64,000 nucleotides of DNA from Clostridia bacterium (GTDB lineage: Bacteria; Bacillota; Clostridia; Christensenellales; UMGS416): positions 79,645 to 143,644 of the forward strand of contig JAFGUF010000042.1 of NCBI GenBank assembly GCA_016938675.1, written 5' to 3'. A program made the position numbers and the translations under genes. The notes under the pieces are model-generated. The model was not told the origin of the DNA, ran no database searches, and saw only the letters and a list, made by a program, of their open reading frames with translations. Below, in pieces: positions 43,899 through 53,057 of this stretch; the first letter of the stretch is position 1; each line of letters begins with the position of its first letter.

Positions 43899-44486
43899 AT
43901 GCAGACAAAAAAAATATTGCTGGCGTCAGGTTCACCCAGAAGGAAAGAACTTCTTGCAAGAATGGGCCTTGAATTTGGCATTATGCCTTGCGACGCTGAA
44001 GAAAAATATGACCCTGAGATGAATCCCTCGGAGATCGCCAGATATCTGGGAAGGCTGAAGGCTGAAATCGTGAACAAAATGGTTGACGGCTATGTAGTCA
44101 TCGGCGCTGACACCATAGTGGTGGTGGACGGGCATATTCTGGGAAAGCCGACAGATAGGCATGAAGCATACAGCATGCTTAAAAAGCTAAGCGGCAGCTG
44201 GCATGAAGTTATAACGGGCGTTTGCGTATTTGACGGCGAGGAATGCATTACAGATCATGTGATTACGAGAGTTCATTTTGTTGAAATGACCGAAGGCGAG
44301 ATAGAAGAATATATAAATACAGATGAGCCATATGATAAGGCTGGTGCATACGGAGTGCAGGGCCTCGCAGGAATGTATATTGACTCAATCGAGGGGGACT
44401 ACTACAATATTATGGGCTTTCCCATGGCAAAAATCCGCAGCATGCTCAAAGAGGTATCTGCCATGGACGGCGTGAAAGGACAATAA
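43899..44486 (+). CDS. maf: Maf family nucleotide pyrophosphatase
   Basis: A 195-residue Maf protein. The start KKILLASGSPRRKELL is the family signature. GADTIVVVDGHILGKP and the YDKAGAYGVQGLAGMYI segment near the C-terminus complete the active site. Members hydrolyse dTTP, UTP or modified nucleotides and are linked to septum control. I start at the ATG at 43899 because the upstream frame runs back into the promoter. mreB follows after nine bases, the order seen in many Firmicutes. Confidence 0.94.
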   Translation: MQTKKILLASGSPRRKELLARMGLEFGIMPCDAEEKYDPEMNPSEIARYLGRLKAEIVNKMVDGYVVIGADTIVVVDGHILGKPTDRHEAYSMLKKLSGSWHEVITGVCVFDGEECITDHVITRVHFVEMTEGEIEEYINTDEPYDKAGAYGVQGLAGMYIDSIEGDYYNIMGFPMAKIRSMLKEVSAMDGVKGQ

Positions 44487-44494
44487 ACCGCAAA

Positions 44495-45487
44495 ATGAAG
44501 TATGATCTGGCAGTAGATTTAGGCACGGCTAATGTAGTTATTTATATAGTGGGAGAAGGCGTTGTTTTAAGAGAGCCTTCTATTGCCGCTGTAAGCTCCA
44601 GAGGACGGAGAAAAGTGGTTGCCGTGGGGCTTGAGGCATCGAGAATGCTTGGCAAGACCACTCAAGAAGTGCAGGCTGTGCGGCCGCTGCGCGACGGAGT
44701 GATAGCGGATTTCAGAGTGACAGATGAAATGCTTAAACTATACGTCGAGAAAGCATTGAGGTCTAAAAACGCGTCCAGAAAAGGGCATAATATGGTTATA
44801 TGTGTGCCCTGCGACATAAACACAATGGAACAGCAGGCAGTAAGGGAAGCCGCAAAAAGGGCAGGCGCGAGAACCGTCCTGATAGCGGAAGAGCCAATCG
44901 CAGCCGCAATCGGCGCAGGAATGGACATAAGTGAGCCAAGGGGCTCAATGCTGATAGACATAGGCGGCGGAACAAGTGACATAGCTGTAATATCAATAGG
45001 CGGTTTAGTGTGTGCCAAGTCGCTTCGCACGGGCGGAGTGAAGATGGACGATGCGATAGTGTCATACATGAGAAGAACATACAACATGATAATAGGGGAT
45101 AAAACAGCAGAAAGCATAAAAATTGAAATAGGCACTGCAATGCCCGAAAGCAGCCTGAAATCAATGCTGGTAAGGGGCAGGGATAATGTATCAGGCATGC
45201 CGATGAGTGTTGAGGTGACATCAAGGGAAATATGCACGGCGATGGACAAGTGCCTTACAGATATATTTGATTCTATAAGGGAAGTGCTGCAGGAGACGCC
45301 GCCTGAGCTTATTGCGGACATAATGGAAGACGGAATTATGCTTGCTGGCGGAGGAAACCTTCTTGAGGGGATGCCCGAAAGAATAACATATGAAACCGGA
45401 GTGAAAACGGTGCTCGCAGAAAGCCCGATGGACTGCGTTGCAATTGGCGCGGGTATAATTGCGCAAAGAGTATCCGGCAGAAAATAG
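44495..45487 (+). CDS. mreB: Rod shape-determining protein MreB
   Basis: A 330-residue bacterial actin. The phosphate-1 loop is AVDLGTANVVIYI and the phosphate-2 loop is MLIDIGGGTSDIAVIS. AEEPIAAAIGAGMDI is the conserved central helix and LAGGGNLLEGMPERI the adenosine region. It polymerises under the membrane and directs the elongation machinery encoded downstream. It is the second gene of the operon, with a weak ribosome site. Confidence 0.96.
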   Translation: MKYDLAVDLGTANVVIYIVGEGVVLREPSIAAVSSRGRRKVVAVGLEASRMLGKTTQEVQAVRPLRDGVIADFRVTDEMLKLYVEKALRSKNASRKGHNMVICVPCDINTMEQQAVREAAKRAGARTVLIAEEPIAAAIGAGMDISEPRGSMLIDIGGGTSDIAVISIGGLVCAKSLRTGGVKMDDAIVSYMRRTYNMIIGDKTAESIKIEIGTAMPESSLKSMLVRGRDNVSGMPMSVEVTSREICTAMDKCLTDIFDSIREVLQETPPELIADIMEDGIMLAGGGNLLEGMPERITYETGVKTVLAESPMDCVAIGAGIIAQRVSGRK

Positions 45488-45510
45488 CCTTAAATAAGCG
45501 GAGGAAACAA

Positions 45511-46548
45511 GTGAGAAAAAATGCTAATTTAATCGCATGGATAATGATGGCGGTCGTATTCATAGCAGGAATAGTAATATATATTAATACTTTCGGCGGG
45601 AAAAGATATCCTGAACAGATGACTGAAGAGCAGGCATACAAACTGATGCAGCAAGAAGAGCCTGACACATCTGAATATCTTTCAAGCGGAACCACTGTAT
45701 TTGAAGATATCGCTAACAATGCTGTTACAGGAGTGGCGGCAGGTACATACTACGCAGCTGACGGAGTAAAAGGATTTTTCCAAAGGCTTTTTAACCCTAA
45801 AGAAGCAGATGCGGAGATTCAGGCGCTTAAAGAGCAGGTGCAGGTGCTGGAAACAGAGCTGGCATTTGCTGAGGCAGTTAGGCAGGAAAATGCAAGGCTG
45901 CAGGAATTGCTTGGCTTTGCTGAGGAATATCCCCAGTACGAATATGTGCATGCAAGAATAATAGCGAGTGACCCAAACAGCTGGTTTATGGAGTTTACAA
46001 TAAACCGCGGCGCAAATCAGGGAATTGTAGTGAATTCAGCTGTAGTCAACGAGGATGGGCTGGTCGGAAGGATAATTGAAGTATATCCGAACTCATCAAA
46101 GGTGCTTACAATAATTGACCCCCAAAGCGCAGTGCCTGTGGTGGCGCAGCGTTCGCGCGACAACGGAATAGCAAAGGGCAGCATTAACCCATATACAGAA
46201 TATCCTGAAATTAAGATGAGCTATCTTTTAAATGATGCTGACTTAGTGCCGGGCGATACGATAGTATCTTCATCTCTGATGGGAATTTTCCCAATGGGCA
46301 TAGTAGTCGGCGAGGTAAAGGAAGTCGTAAGGCAGGACAGCGCGGAAAAATATGCATTGATTACTCCGTCTGTTGACTTTGCACATCTTGAGGATGTACT
46401 GATAATTGTAGGAAAGACCAATCAGGAAATAATAGATGAAGCAGTGATAGAAGAAGACACTGAAGAAACAGAGACAGACACGACAGAAACGGACGAAAAC
46501 ACAACAGAAGAGGACAACAACGTAACTGAGGACGGAAACAATGGCTAG
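45511..46548 (+). CDS. mreC: Rod shape-determining protein MreC
   Basis: A 345-residue protein. It has one N-terminal membrane helix (LIAWIMMAVVFIAGIVIYI), a coiled coil near residues 95-135 (IQALKEQVQVLETELAFAEA) and a beta-rich periplasmic domain with NRGANQGIVVNSAVVNEDGL. The C-terminus carries an extra acidic, threonine-rich tail of about 40 residues (TEETETDTTETDENTTEED), which is longer than usual and probably disordered. Translation starts at GTG after GGAGG. It links MreB to PBP2 and RodA. Confidence 0.94.
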   Translation: MRKNANLIAWIMMAVVFIAGIVIYINTFGGKRYPEQMTEEQAYKLMQQEEPDTSEYLSSGTTVFEDIANNAVTGVAAGTYYAADGVKGFFQRLFNPKEADAEIQALKEQVQVLETELAFAEAVRQENARLQELLGFAEEYPQYEYVHARIIASDPNSWFMEFTINRGANQGIVVNSAVVNEDGLVGRIIEVYPNSSKVLTIIDPQSAVPVVAQRSRDNGIAKGSINPYTEYPEIKMSYLLNDADLVPGDTIVSSSLMGIFPMGIVVGEVKEVVRQDSAEKYALITPSVDFAHLEDVLIIVGKTNQEIIDEAVIEEDTEETETDTTETDENTTEEDNNVTEDGNNG

Positions 46549-47062
46549 GATAAGAGCGCTTAGTATTTTTCAGATGCTTGCCGGCTTGTTTATTCAGGTT
46601 TCGGCGCTGCACGTTTTCGGAATGGATAGGTTGGTGCCGAATCTTTTCGTAGCTGCGCTAATACCGTCAGCATTGCTTTTTGGACCGATATACGGCCTGC
46701 TTTCCGGATATTTGGGCGGACTGATTATAGACCTCCTCACAGGGTATGGCCTCGGACTTTCTGCAATACCTTTTGCAATCGGAGGCTTTGTTGCGGGAAT
46801 TTTGAGCGAGTATATCAATAATGAGCATTATTTATCTTCAGTAATTTTTGTTGTTATTACGTTATTCGTATATGATATTTTCATGTTTTTATCCTTATAC
46901 TTCTCAAGAAGTGTGATAGTAATAAACATAGACTTAGTGTTCCAAAGCCTTTTGGTTGTATTATTGAGCTGTGCAGCTGCAGTAATAGACCATATATGGA
47001 TTAACAAGAGAAATGAAATTCATCAGAAAAGAAGAAGGATTAACTCAGGCTTTGGCAGCTAG
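46541..47062 (+). CDS. mreD: Rod shape-determining protein MreD
   Basis: A 173-residue membrane protein with about five hydrophobic segments, containing the family pattern FGPIYGLLSGYLGGLIIDLLT. It overlaps the end of mreC by eight bases and so is translationally coupled. It completes the MreBCD scaffold of the elongasome. The basic C-terminus (NKRNEIHQKRRRINSGFGS) faces the cytoplasm. Confidence 0.93.
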   Translation: MARIRALSIFQMLAGLFIQVSALHVFGMDRLVPNLFVAALIPSALLFGPIYGLLSGYLGGLIIDLLTGYGLGLSAIPFAIGGFVAGILSEYINNEHYLSSVIFVVITLFVYDIFMFLSLYFSRSVIVINIDLVFQSLLVVLLSCAAAVIDHIWINKRNEIHQKRRRINSGFGS

Positions 47063-47075
47063 AAGGTGATACTAA

Positions 47076-49565
47076 ATGAGCAGTGAATTTAAAAATAGAT
47101 ATAAAGTTGTAATGATAATTGTAAGCATAATGTTCTTCATTCTGCTGGTAGGTTTGCTGAATCTGCAGTGGAGGAATGGAGAAGAATACGCCGTACAGGC
47201 CGTTGCAGGCCTGGATAAGGAGCTGAGGCTTACAGGCAGCAGAGGAATGATATTGGATACTAACGGTGTGCCGCTTGCATATGACCAGAACAGCTATAAT
47301 GTAGTGTTCTATAAGGACCCTAGCAAGACAACCAGCAAATACGGCGCAGAATATACCGATATCATGCGCCGCACGATCGATATAATCGAGGAAAACGGCG
47401 GAGAGTGCATAACCACTTTCAACATCAAAGTTGATATAGGTGATGAAGGCACCGTTTTCAAATTCTATTTTCCCGGTATAGAAGAGCAGGATATGCCTGC
47501 GCGTATCAATAAATGGATTGACAATATGTCAATATCGGATTCTATACAAAAAGATTTCAATGCCGGATTAGTCGACGCGGAATATATATATTGGTACCTG
47601 CGTAAAAGATATTCCATTCCCGAAGATGTATCCTATGATGAGGCTGAAAAGCTGCTTTCAATATGGCAGGAAGTTCAGAAATCATCCTATAGGTCATATG
47701 CTCCTGTAACCATATCAGAGGATGTCAGCTTTGAGACTGTTGCTATGATAGAGATGCTCAATATTGAACTGGATGGTATGGAAATAGAGGAGGGAAGCAT
47801 CAGAATCTACCCCAAAAATGAGCTTGCGTCGCATATTGTAGGCTACATGGGAAGGATGCCGAATGAAGCAACCCTTTTAGAATATGAAGCTATCGGATAT
47901 TCCCGTGAAGACCTTATCGGCATATCAGGAATAGAAGCTACTATGGAATTTGAGCTATCTGCAAACATTGAAGGCAAGACAGGCACAAGAAAAGTGGAAG
48001 TTGACTCCAGGGGTAAAGTAGTAAGCGAAACTTCCGTTATATCTCCTACAGATGGAAACAACGTGATGCTGACACTGGATGTCGACATGCAGAAAGTTGC
48101 TGAAGATGCACTGGAAGAAAACATAAAGCAGATTAACGCTATTCAGAGAGGAAGATACAACGACTATAAAGAAACATTGTATGATCCTTTTGTAGACTCA
48201 ATAGAGGATATTGACCTAGCAGAAACCGGTGCGGTAGTTGTTATGCAGGTGCAGACTGGGAATATACTAGCGATGGCTTCCTTTCCATCCTATGATGCAA
48301 ATGTATTTACCGGGGGATTATCAGAAGCCAATACAAGAATGCTTTATGATGACGAGAGGCATCCGCTTTTTAATAATGCAATTGCCTCCACTTCAACGCC
48401 TGGCTCAATCTTTAAGATGGTTACTGCCGTGGCTGGATTGATGGAGGGCGAAATAACGCTTGAAACGCGAATAGACGACGGCGGACTTTGGACGCAGGAT
48501 ATTGTTTCCGGTAAGGCGCCTTCATGCTGGGTTTATCCAAAAATATATTTACATCAGAATCAGACAGTGGTAGAGGGGCTGAAAAACTCCTGCAACTACT
48601 TCTTCTTTACAGTTGCCGATTATTTGGGCAACGAAAGACTCAATTTATGGGCGAAGAGACTGGGCCTAGACAGCAAGACAAATGTTGAGCTTACAGGTGA
48701 AATTGCGGGGCAGATAGCAAGCCAAGAAGTGCTATATACCAGCGGTAAGACGCCAACCGGTAAGACAGCCTCTGTATATGCGGCGATAAAAGCAACCTTG
48801 AAAAAAGCGTGCTTAGAACAAGGATTTGAATACGAAGAAGAGCTATACAACGAAGTAACCGAAACGCTTATGGATCTGGTCCTTTCAAACACTATTGAGT
48901 GGGGTCCTGATATTCGCGGTATATTGAAAAACAAGCTTGATCTGGATGCTCAGGCTGTTAAAAACGCGCCATATCAATCATATGATAAGCAGATATCAGC
49001 ATATCTTCTGGAAATAAAGTGGACAGATACAGAAAACATACTTACAGGTATCGGACAGTCAGTTACTCTGCTTACGCCCATTGCTGTTGCAAGGTACCTA
49101 TCAGCTATAGTAAACGGCGGGTATGTATACGATGCCACTTTGATAAAGGCGATAATTTCGCCTGACGGAAAGATAACAAACGAATCGCGCCCTCAGCTTG
49201 TGCGCGAACTCAATATTGACAAGGAATATGTTGATGCTATAAAGGAAGGAATGGCTGAAGTTGTATCGCAGGAAGACGGCGGAACAGCTGCACGCTACTT
49301 TACTAACTTTAAATACATTGACGAAATAGGCGGAAAGACAGGAACGGCAGAAGTAGGAGATATCGACCTTGAAAACAATGCATGGTTTATAGCTTTTGCA
49401 CCGTTTGATCAGCCGGAGATAGCAGTAGTTGTAATGATCCCGCACGGATACTCAGGAGGATTGGCATCCTATACTGCAAGAGAAATCATTGAGTATTACC
49501 TTGATGAGAAATACGCTGTTCAGGAAGCGCCGGTATTGCCCGCCGCATATGAAATCACTCCGTGA
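47076..49565 (+). CDS. mrdA: Penicillin-binding protein 2 (class B transpeptidase)
   Basis: An 829-residue class B PBP. After one N-terminal membrane helix and a long dimerisation region comes the transpeptidase domain. The active-site serine is S444 in the SxxK motif STPGSIFK (K447), followed by SCN at 505-507 and KTG at 754-756. It cross-links new peptidoglycan during cell elongation together with RodA. Its length, over 800 residues, is at the high end but normal for Clostridia. AAGGTGA precedes the ATG. Confidence 0.95.
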   Translation: MSSEFKNRYKVVMIIVSIMFFILLVGLLNLQWRNGEEYAVQAVAGLDKELRLTGSRGMILDTNGVPLAYDQNSYNVVFYKDPSKTTSKYGAEYTDIMRRTIDIIEENGGECITTFNIKVDIGDEGTVFKFYFPGIEEQDMPARINKWIDNMSISDSIQKDFNAGLVDAEYIYWYLRKRYSIPEDVSYDEAEKLLSIWQEVQKSSYRSYAPVTISEDVSFETVAMIEMLNIELDGMEIEEGSIRIYPKNELASHIVGYMGRMPNEATLLEYEAIGYSREDLIGISGIEATMEFELSANIEGKTGTRKVEVDSRGKVVSETSVISPTDGNNVMLTLDVDMQKVAEDALEENIKQINAIQRGRYNDYKETLYDPFVDSIEDIDLAETGAVVVMQVQTGNILAMASFPSYDANVFTGGLSEANTRMLYDDERHPLFNNAIASTSTPGSIFKMVTAVAGLMEGEITLETRIDDGGLWTQDIVSGKAPSCWVYPKIYLHQNQTVVEGLKNSCNYFFFTVADYLGNERLNLWAKRLGLDSKTNVELTGEIAGQIASQEVLYTSGKTPTGKTASVYAAIKATLKKACLEQGFEYEEELYNEVTETLMDLVLSNTIEWGPDIRGILKNKLDLDAQAVKNAPYQSYDKQISAYLLEIKWTDTENILTGIGQSVTLLTPIAVARYLSAIVNGGYVYDATLIKAIISPDGKITNESRPQLVRELNIDKEYVDAIKEGMAEVVSQEDGGTAARYFTNFKYIDEIGGKTGTAEVGDIDLENNAWFIAFAPFDQPEIAVVVMIPHGYSGGLASYTAREIIEYYLDEKYAVQEAPVLPAAYEITP

Positions 49566-49605
49566 TCTTTCAGAAACAGATGATCATTCAAAAGGAATAA
49601 AATAA

Positions 49606-50772
49606 ATGGAACAAATCGCAAAGAAAAAAAAGATGCAGTTTGATTTTGTGCTGGCAGGCATAATACTTGCCCTGATGTTGATGGGGCTGTTAATGCTGGC
49701 TAATGCTACAGGAAAGCCTGGCATCGAATTCGGCTCAAACTGGCTGGATTATATACAGGCAATGGACAAATCATTTATTGTAAGGCACCTTATATGGTTT
49801 GTATTAGGATGCGCCGTGGCTGGGGGACTAATGGCAGTGGACTACAGGGCATACGGCCGATATATCGGCATAGCCTACATTGCTATCATAGCGCTGTTGA
49901 TTGCAGTTTTGGTTTTTGGTGTGAACGTATACGGACAGAAGAGGCTGGTTATCGGCGGAGCGAGCGGAACAGAACTACAGCCGTCTGAAATGGCGAAGGT
50001 GGTTTTGATTATAATGTTGGCAAAAGACATGTCAAAATATGAAAACGGAATAACAACTCTAAAACAGCTATTTACCGTATTATTAAAGGCAGCAATACCA
50101 CTTGTATTGATGCTGCAGGATATAGGCACTAGCGTTGTGTATATATTTATTATGGGCGTATTACTTTTTGTCGGGGGGACGAGAATGTGGATGCTTTTTT
50201 CTATTCTGGGGGGAGCACTTGTTTCAATTGTACCAATATGGAATGTACTGGGTGACCCGCAGAAGCTGAGGATTCTAACATTTCTTGATCCGACGCTTGA
50301 CCCCACAGGAACGGGATATAACGTTATCCACTCAAAAATGGCGATAGGCTCCGGGCAGATACTGGGGAAAGGTTTCTTCAACCCCACTGCAATGAGCCAG
50401 CTTAACTATATCCCCGTTCAGGAATCGGACTTTATTTTCGCAGTAACAGGCGAAACGTTAGGATTTTGGGGCACTTCATTTATAGTTTTACTATTTGCTG
50501 CTCTGATATTCAGAATGGTATATTTGGCTACTAAGGTTGAGGATAAGTTCGGCTCACTCATAATTATTGGTGTAGCGTCAATGATGTTCATCCATATCTT
50601 TGAAAACGTAGGCATGTCTATTGGAATAATGCCGGTTACGGGAATTCCGCTGCCGTTCTTTTCATACGGAGGTTCATCGATGATTACAAATATGATGGGA
50701 ATAGGCCTGGTGGAGTGCGTATGGCTGCGGCGAAAACCGAAATCCAGGGCAGACGTTTTGTCGTTTACATAA
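49606..50772 (+). CDS. rodA: Rod shape protein RodA (SEDS glycosyltransferase)
   Basis: A 388-residue SEDS membrane protein with about ten hydrophobic segments. GVNVYGQKRLVIGGASGTELQPSEMAK marks the conserved external loop in compact form, and PVTGIPLPFFSYGGSSMITNM the C-terminal signature. It polymerises glycan strands from lipid II together with PBP2. It follows mrdA directly after 40 bases; the minCD genes often found between them in Clostridia are absent. Confidence 0.95.
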   Translation: MEQIAKKKKMQFDFVLAGIILALMLMGLLMLANATGKPGIEFGSNWLDYIQAMDKSFIVRHLIWFVLGCAVAGGLMAVDYRAYGRYIGIAYIAIIALLIAVLVFGVNVYGQKRLVIGGASGTELQPSEMAKVVLIIMLAKDMSKYENGITTLKQLFTVLLKAAIPLVLMLQDIGTSVVYIFIMGVLLFVGGTRMWMLFSILGGALVSIVPIWNVLGDPQKLRILTFLDPTLDPTGTGYNVIHSKMAIGSGQILGKGFFNPTAMSQLNYIPVQESDFIFAVTGETLGFWGTSFIVLLFAALIFRMVYLATKVEDKFGSLIIIGVASMMFIHIFENVGMSIGIMPVTGIPLPFFSYGGSSMITNMMGIGLVECVWLRRKPKSRADVLSFT

Positions 50773-50792
50773 GCTAAGAGTAAGGGGAGAAT

Positions 50793-51215
50793 ATGAATAT
50801 TGCACTGATAGCACATGACAAGAAGAAAAATGAAATGGTTAATTTCTGTGTTGCGTACATAGAGATTCTTAAAAAGCATCATTTATGCGCAACTGGGACA
50901 ACAGGTCTAAGGATAAATGAAGCTACAAATCTTCATATACATAGGTTTCTTTCAGGGCCTTTAGGCGGTGACCAGCAAATAGGCTCTAGGATTGCATATA
51001 ATCAGATTGACCTGGTTATTTTTTTAAGAGACCCGCTGACAGCACAGCCCCATGAACCGGACGTTTCTGCGCTTTTAAGGCTATGCGACGTGCATAATAT
51101 TCCATTGGCAACGAATCTTGCATCGGCAGAGGTCGCAATAAAAGGGCTGGAAAGAGGCGACCTGGACTGGAGAATCGTAGTAAACCCGCCGGAAGACGCG
51201 GATAAGGCATTTTAG
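50793..51215 (+). CDS. mgsA: Methylglyoxal synthase
   Basis: A 140-residue enzyme that converts dihydroxyacetone phosphate to methylglyoxal and phosphate. [16 protein letters not shown], the phosphate-binding [22 protein letters not shown] and [14 protein letters not shown] are family motifs with the catalytic aspartates. The AAGGGGAG ribosome site is strong. Its place at the end of the mre-rodA operon is common in Clostridia. Confidence 0.95.
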   Translation: MNIALIAHDKKKNEMVNFCVAYIEILKKHHLCATGTTGLRINEATNLHIHRFLSGPLGGDQQIGSRIAYNQIDLVIFLRDPLTAQPHEPDVSALLRLCDVHNIPLATNLASAEVAIKGLERGDLDWRIVVNPPEDADKAF

Positions 51216-51226
51216 GGAGAGAAGTA

Positions 51227-51601
51227 ATGGATAAACTGGAAAAAGTATTTGAGCTGCAGAAAATGCTCAATCAGGATATTGTTGAAAGGCGCAGCCTGCA
51301 GGGAATATCAAAGGAAGAATGGATACAAAAGCAGACTCTTGCAATGATTTCGGAGCTTTCAGAATTGCTGGATGAAGTCAACTTTAAATGGTGGAAGAAC
51401 AAAAAGGAAGTGGATGAGCAGTTGGTAAAGGAAGAACTGGTAGATATCCTACATTTTTTTGTAAGCATGTGCCTTGTGTATGATATGAGCGCAGATGAGC
51501 TTTACTCAATGTATATGGATAAAAACAAAGAGAATTTCAACAGACAGAACGGCACATCAATAAAAGAAGGGTATGATGCCAGCAAGCAAACCATATCATA
51601 A
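51227..51601 (+). CDS. Dimeric dUTPase-like all-alpha NTP pyrophosphatase
   Basis: A 124-residue all-alpha protein of the dUTPase_2/MazG-like superfamily. Metal-binding acidic motifs are seen in ISELSELLDEVNFKWW (ExxE-type) and EELVDILHFFVSM (ExxxD). It probably hydrolyses dUTP or another NTP to the monophosphate and pyrophosphate, keeping uracil out of DNA. It follows mgsA after 11 bases. Family members of this length occur in many Firmicutes and phages. Confidence 0.85.
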   Translation: MDKLEKVFELQKMLNQDIVERRSLQGISKEEWIQKQTLAMISELSELLDEVNFKWWKNKKEVDEQLVKEELVDILHFFVSMCLVYDMSADELYSMYMDKNKENFNRQNGTSIKEGYDASKQTIS

Positions 51602-51652
51602 TAATATTCGGATTTATTCAATTGATAAATACATTATCTGCAAGGAGCAAAA

Positions 51653-52855
51653 ATGGCGGTAATTGTTCAAAAATTTGGCGGAACATCAGTAAGCACGGAA
51701 GAAAACAGGCATAGATGCCTGCAAAAGATAATAACGGAAATAGAAAACGGGAACCAGGTGGTTGCCGTTGTGTCCGCTATGGGAAGAAAGGGCGAACCAT
51801 ACGCAACGGATTCCCTGCTGGAACTTATAAAAGATGAAAAAACAAATAAAAGAGATATAGACCTTCTTATGTCTTGCGGTGAGATTATATCCTCTGTTGT
51901 AATATCCGCAATGCTGAATTCCGAAGGATACAGAGCCAACGCGGTGACAGGCTTCCAGGCAGGAATCATGACAAACGGTGACAGCGGCAGCGCAATGTGC
52001 GAATACATCAACTGCAGCTATATAAAGGCTCTTCTTGATGATAACGTGATTCCCATTGTTGCAGGGTTTCAGGGCCTGCATGACGGAATAGAGATTACCA
52101 CGCTTGGGCGCGGAGGCAGCGACACAACAGCTGCGCTGATAGGGGCAGCGCTGCACGCCGAAAGAGTGGATATATTCACTGACGTTGACGGCATAATGAC
52201 GGCTGACCCAAGAATAGCAGCGGATGCAAGAATTATTGAAAGCATGTATGGCGGTGAAGTGCTTCAGATGGCTCAGCAGGGAGCAAAGGTCATTCACCCG
52301 CGGGCAGTGGAGGCGATATTAAGAGGAGAGGTAAATATGTTTATTAAAAACACATTAAACGATACACCGGGAACAATGATTACATATGATATATCCGTTA
52401 ATGAAACCAGAAATAACGACAGCGTAATTACATCCATTGCCAGCATGAAAAACAGATCTCAGATTATTATAAACAAAATAGCTGAAAATGAAGATTCAGA
52501 TATATTAAATGAGATGGCAAAGCAAGGCATAAGCATAGACTTGATTAACATTTTTACGGACCACTTTGTATTTACGATTGATTCGGGCGATGCAGAAAAG
52601 GCCGCTGGAATATTTGACACAAAAGGAGTAGATTATAAAATAATCGACAACCTATGCAAAGTGACTGCAATCGGCACAAAGATGCACGGCGTGCCGGGAG
52701 TAATGGCTAGAATAGTGACTGCACTCCTTAATGAAGGATGTGAGATATTGCAGTCCTCAGACTCACACATGCACATTTCCTGCCTGATTAATGCGCAGGA
52801 TGAGAATAAAGCAGTAAATGCGCTGCATAAGACATTCCATTTAGGCAAAGAATAA
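51653..52855 (+). CDS. lysC: Aspartate kinase
   Basis: A 400-residue amino-acid kinase. The start KFGGTSVSTEENRH is the aspartokinase P-loop, and TTLGRGGSDTTAALIGAAL the second signature. Two ACT domains occupy the C-terminal third (from about residue 260), including ITSIASMKNRSQIIIN and the VTAIGTKMHGVPGVMARI repeat, so feedback by lysine or threonine is likely. AAGGAG precedes the ATG. No lysine riboswitch fits in the 50-base gap upstream, and a terminator follows. Confidence 0.95.
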   Translation: MAVIVQKFGGTSVSTEENRHRCLQKIITEIENGNQVVAVVSAMGRKGEPYATDSLLELIKDEKTNKRDIDLLMSCGEIISSVVISAMLNSEGYRANAVTGFQAGIMTNGDSGSAMCEYINCSYIKALLDDNVIPIVAGFQGLHDGIEITTLGRGGSDTTAALIGAALHAERVDIFTDVDGIMTADPRIAADARIIESMYGGEVLQMAQQGAKVIHPRAVEAILRGEVNMFIKNTLNDTPGTMITYDISVNETRNNDSVITSIASMKNRSQIIINKIAENEDSDILNEMAKQGISIDLINIFTDHFVFTIDSGDAEKAAGIFDTKGVDYKIIDNLCKVTAIGTKMHGVPGVMARIVTALLNEGCEILQSSDSHMHISCLINAQDENKAVNALHKTFHLGKE

Positions 52856-52873
52856 ATCATAAATATTATACTG

Positions 52874-52903
52874 ATACGGCCAAGAAAAGGGCTGTATTTT
52901 TTA
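52874..52903 (+). terminator. Intrinsic terminator after lysC
   Basis: ATACGGCC at 52874-52881 pairs with GGCTGTAT at 52890-52897, including one G-T pair, and is followed by a run of T. It ends the maf-to-lysC transcription region. Confidence 0.8.
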
Positions 52904-53057
52904 TTAAGCCATGGGGTTTTTACAAATAAAACTAAGTAAAAAAACAAACTGTTATCAGAAAATTTTCAATTCTTTAAAATGTCATTATGTTATAATGATA
53001 TTATCATAGTGTAATATGTGCATTATGACGGAGAAGAAGATGAAGGAGAAGGTCCGA

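Noticed and set aside
44662..45321. Long minus-strand frame (219 residues) inside mreB
   Set aside because: It is antisense to a highly conserved gene, has no ribosome site and shows no recognisable motif.
51602..51652. Lysine riboswitch before lysC
   Set aside because: The gap is only about 50 bases, too short for the lysine riboswitch.
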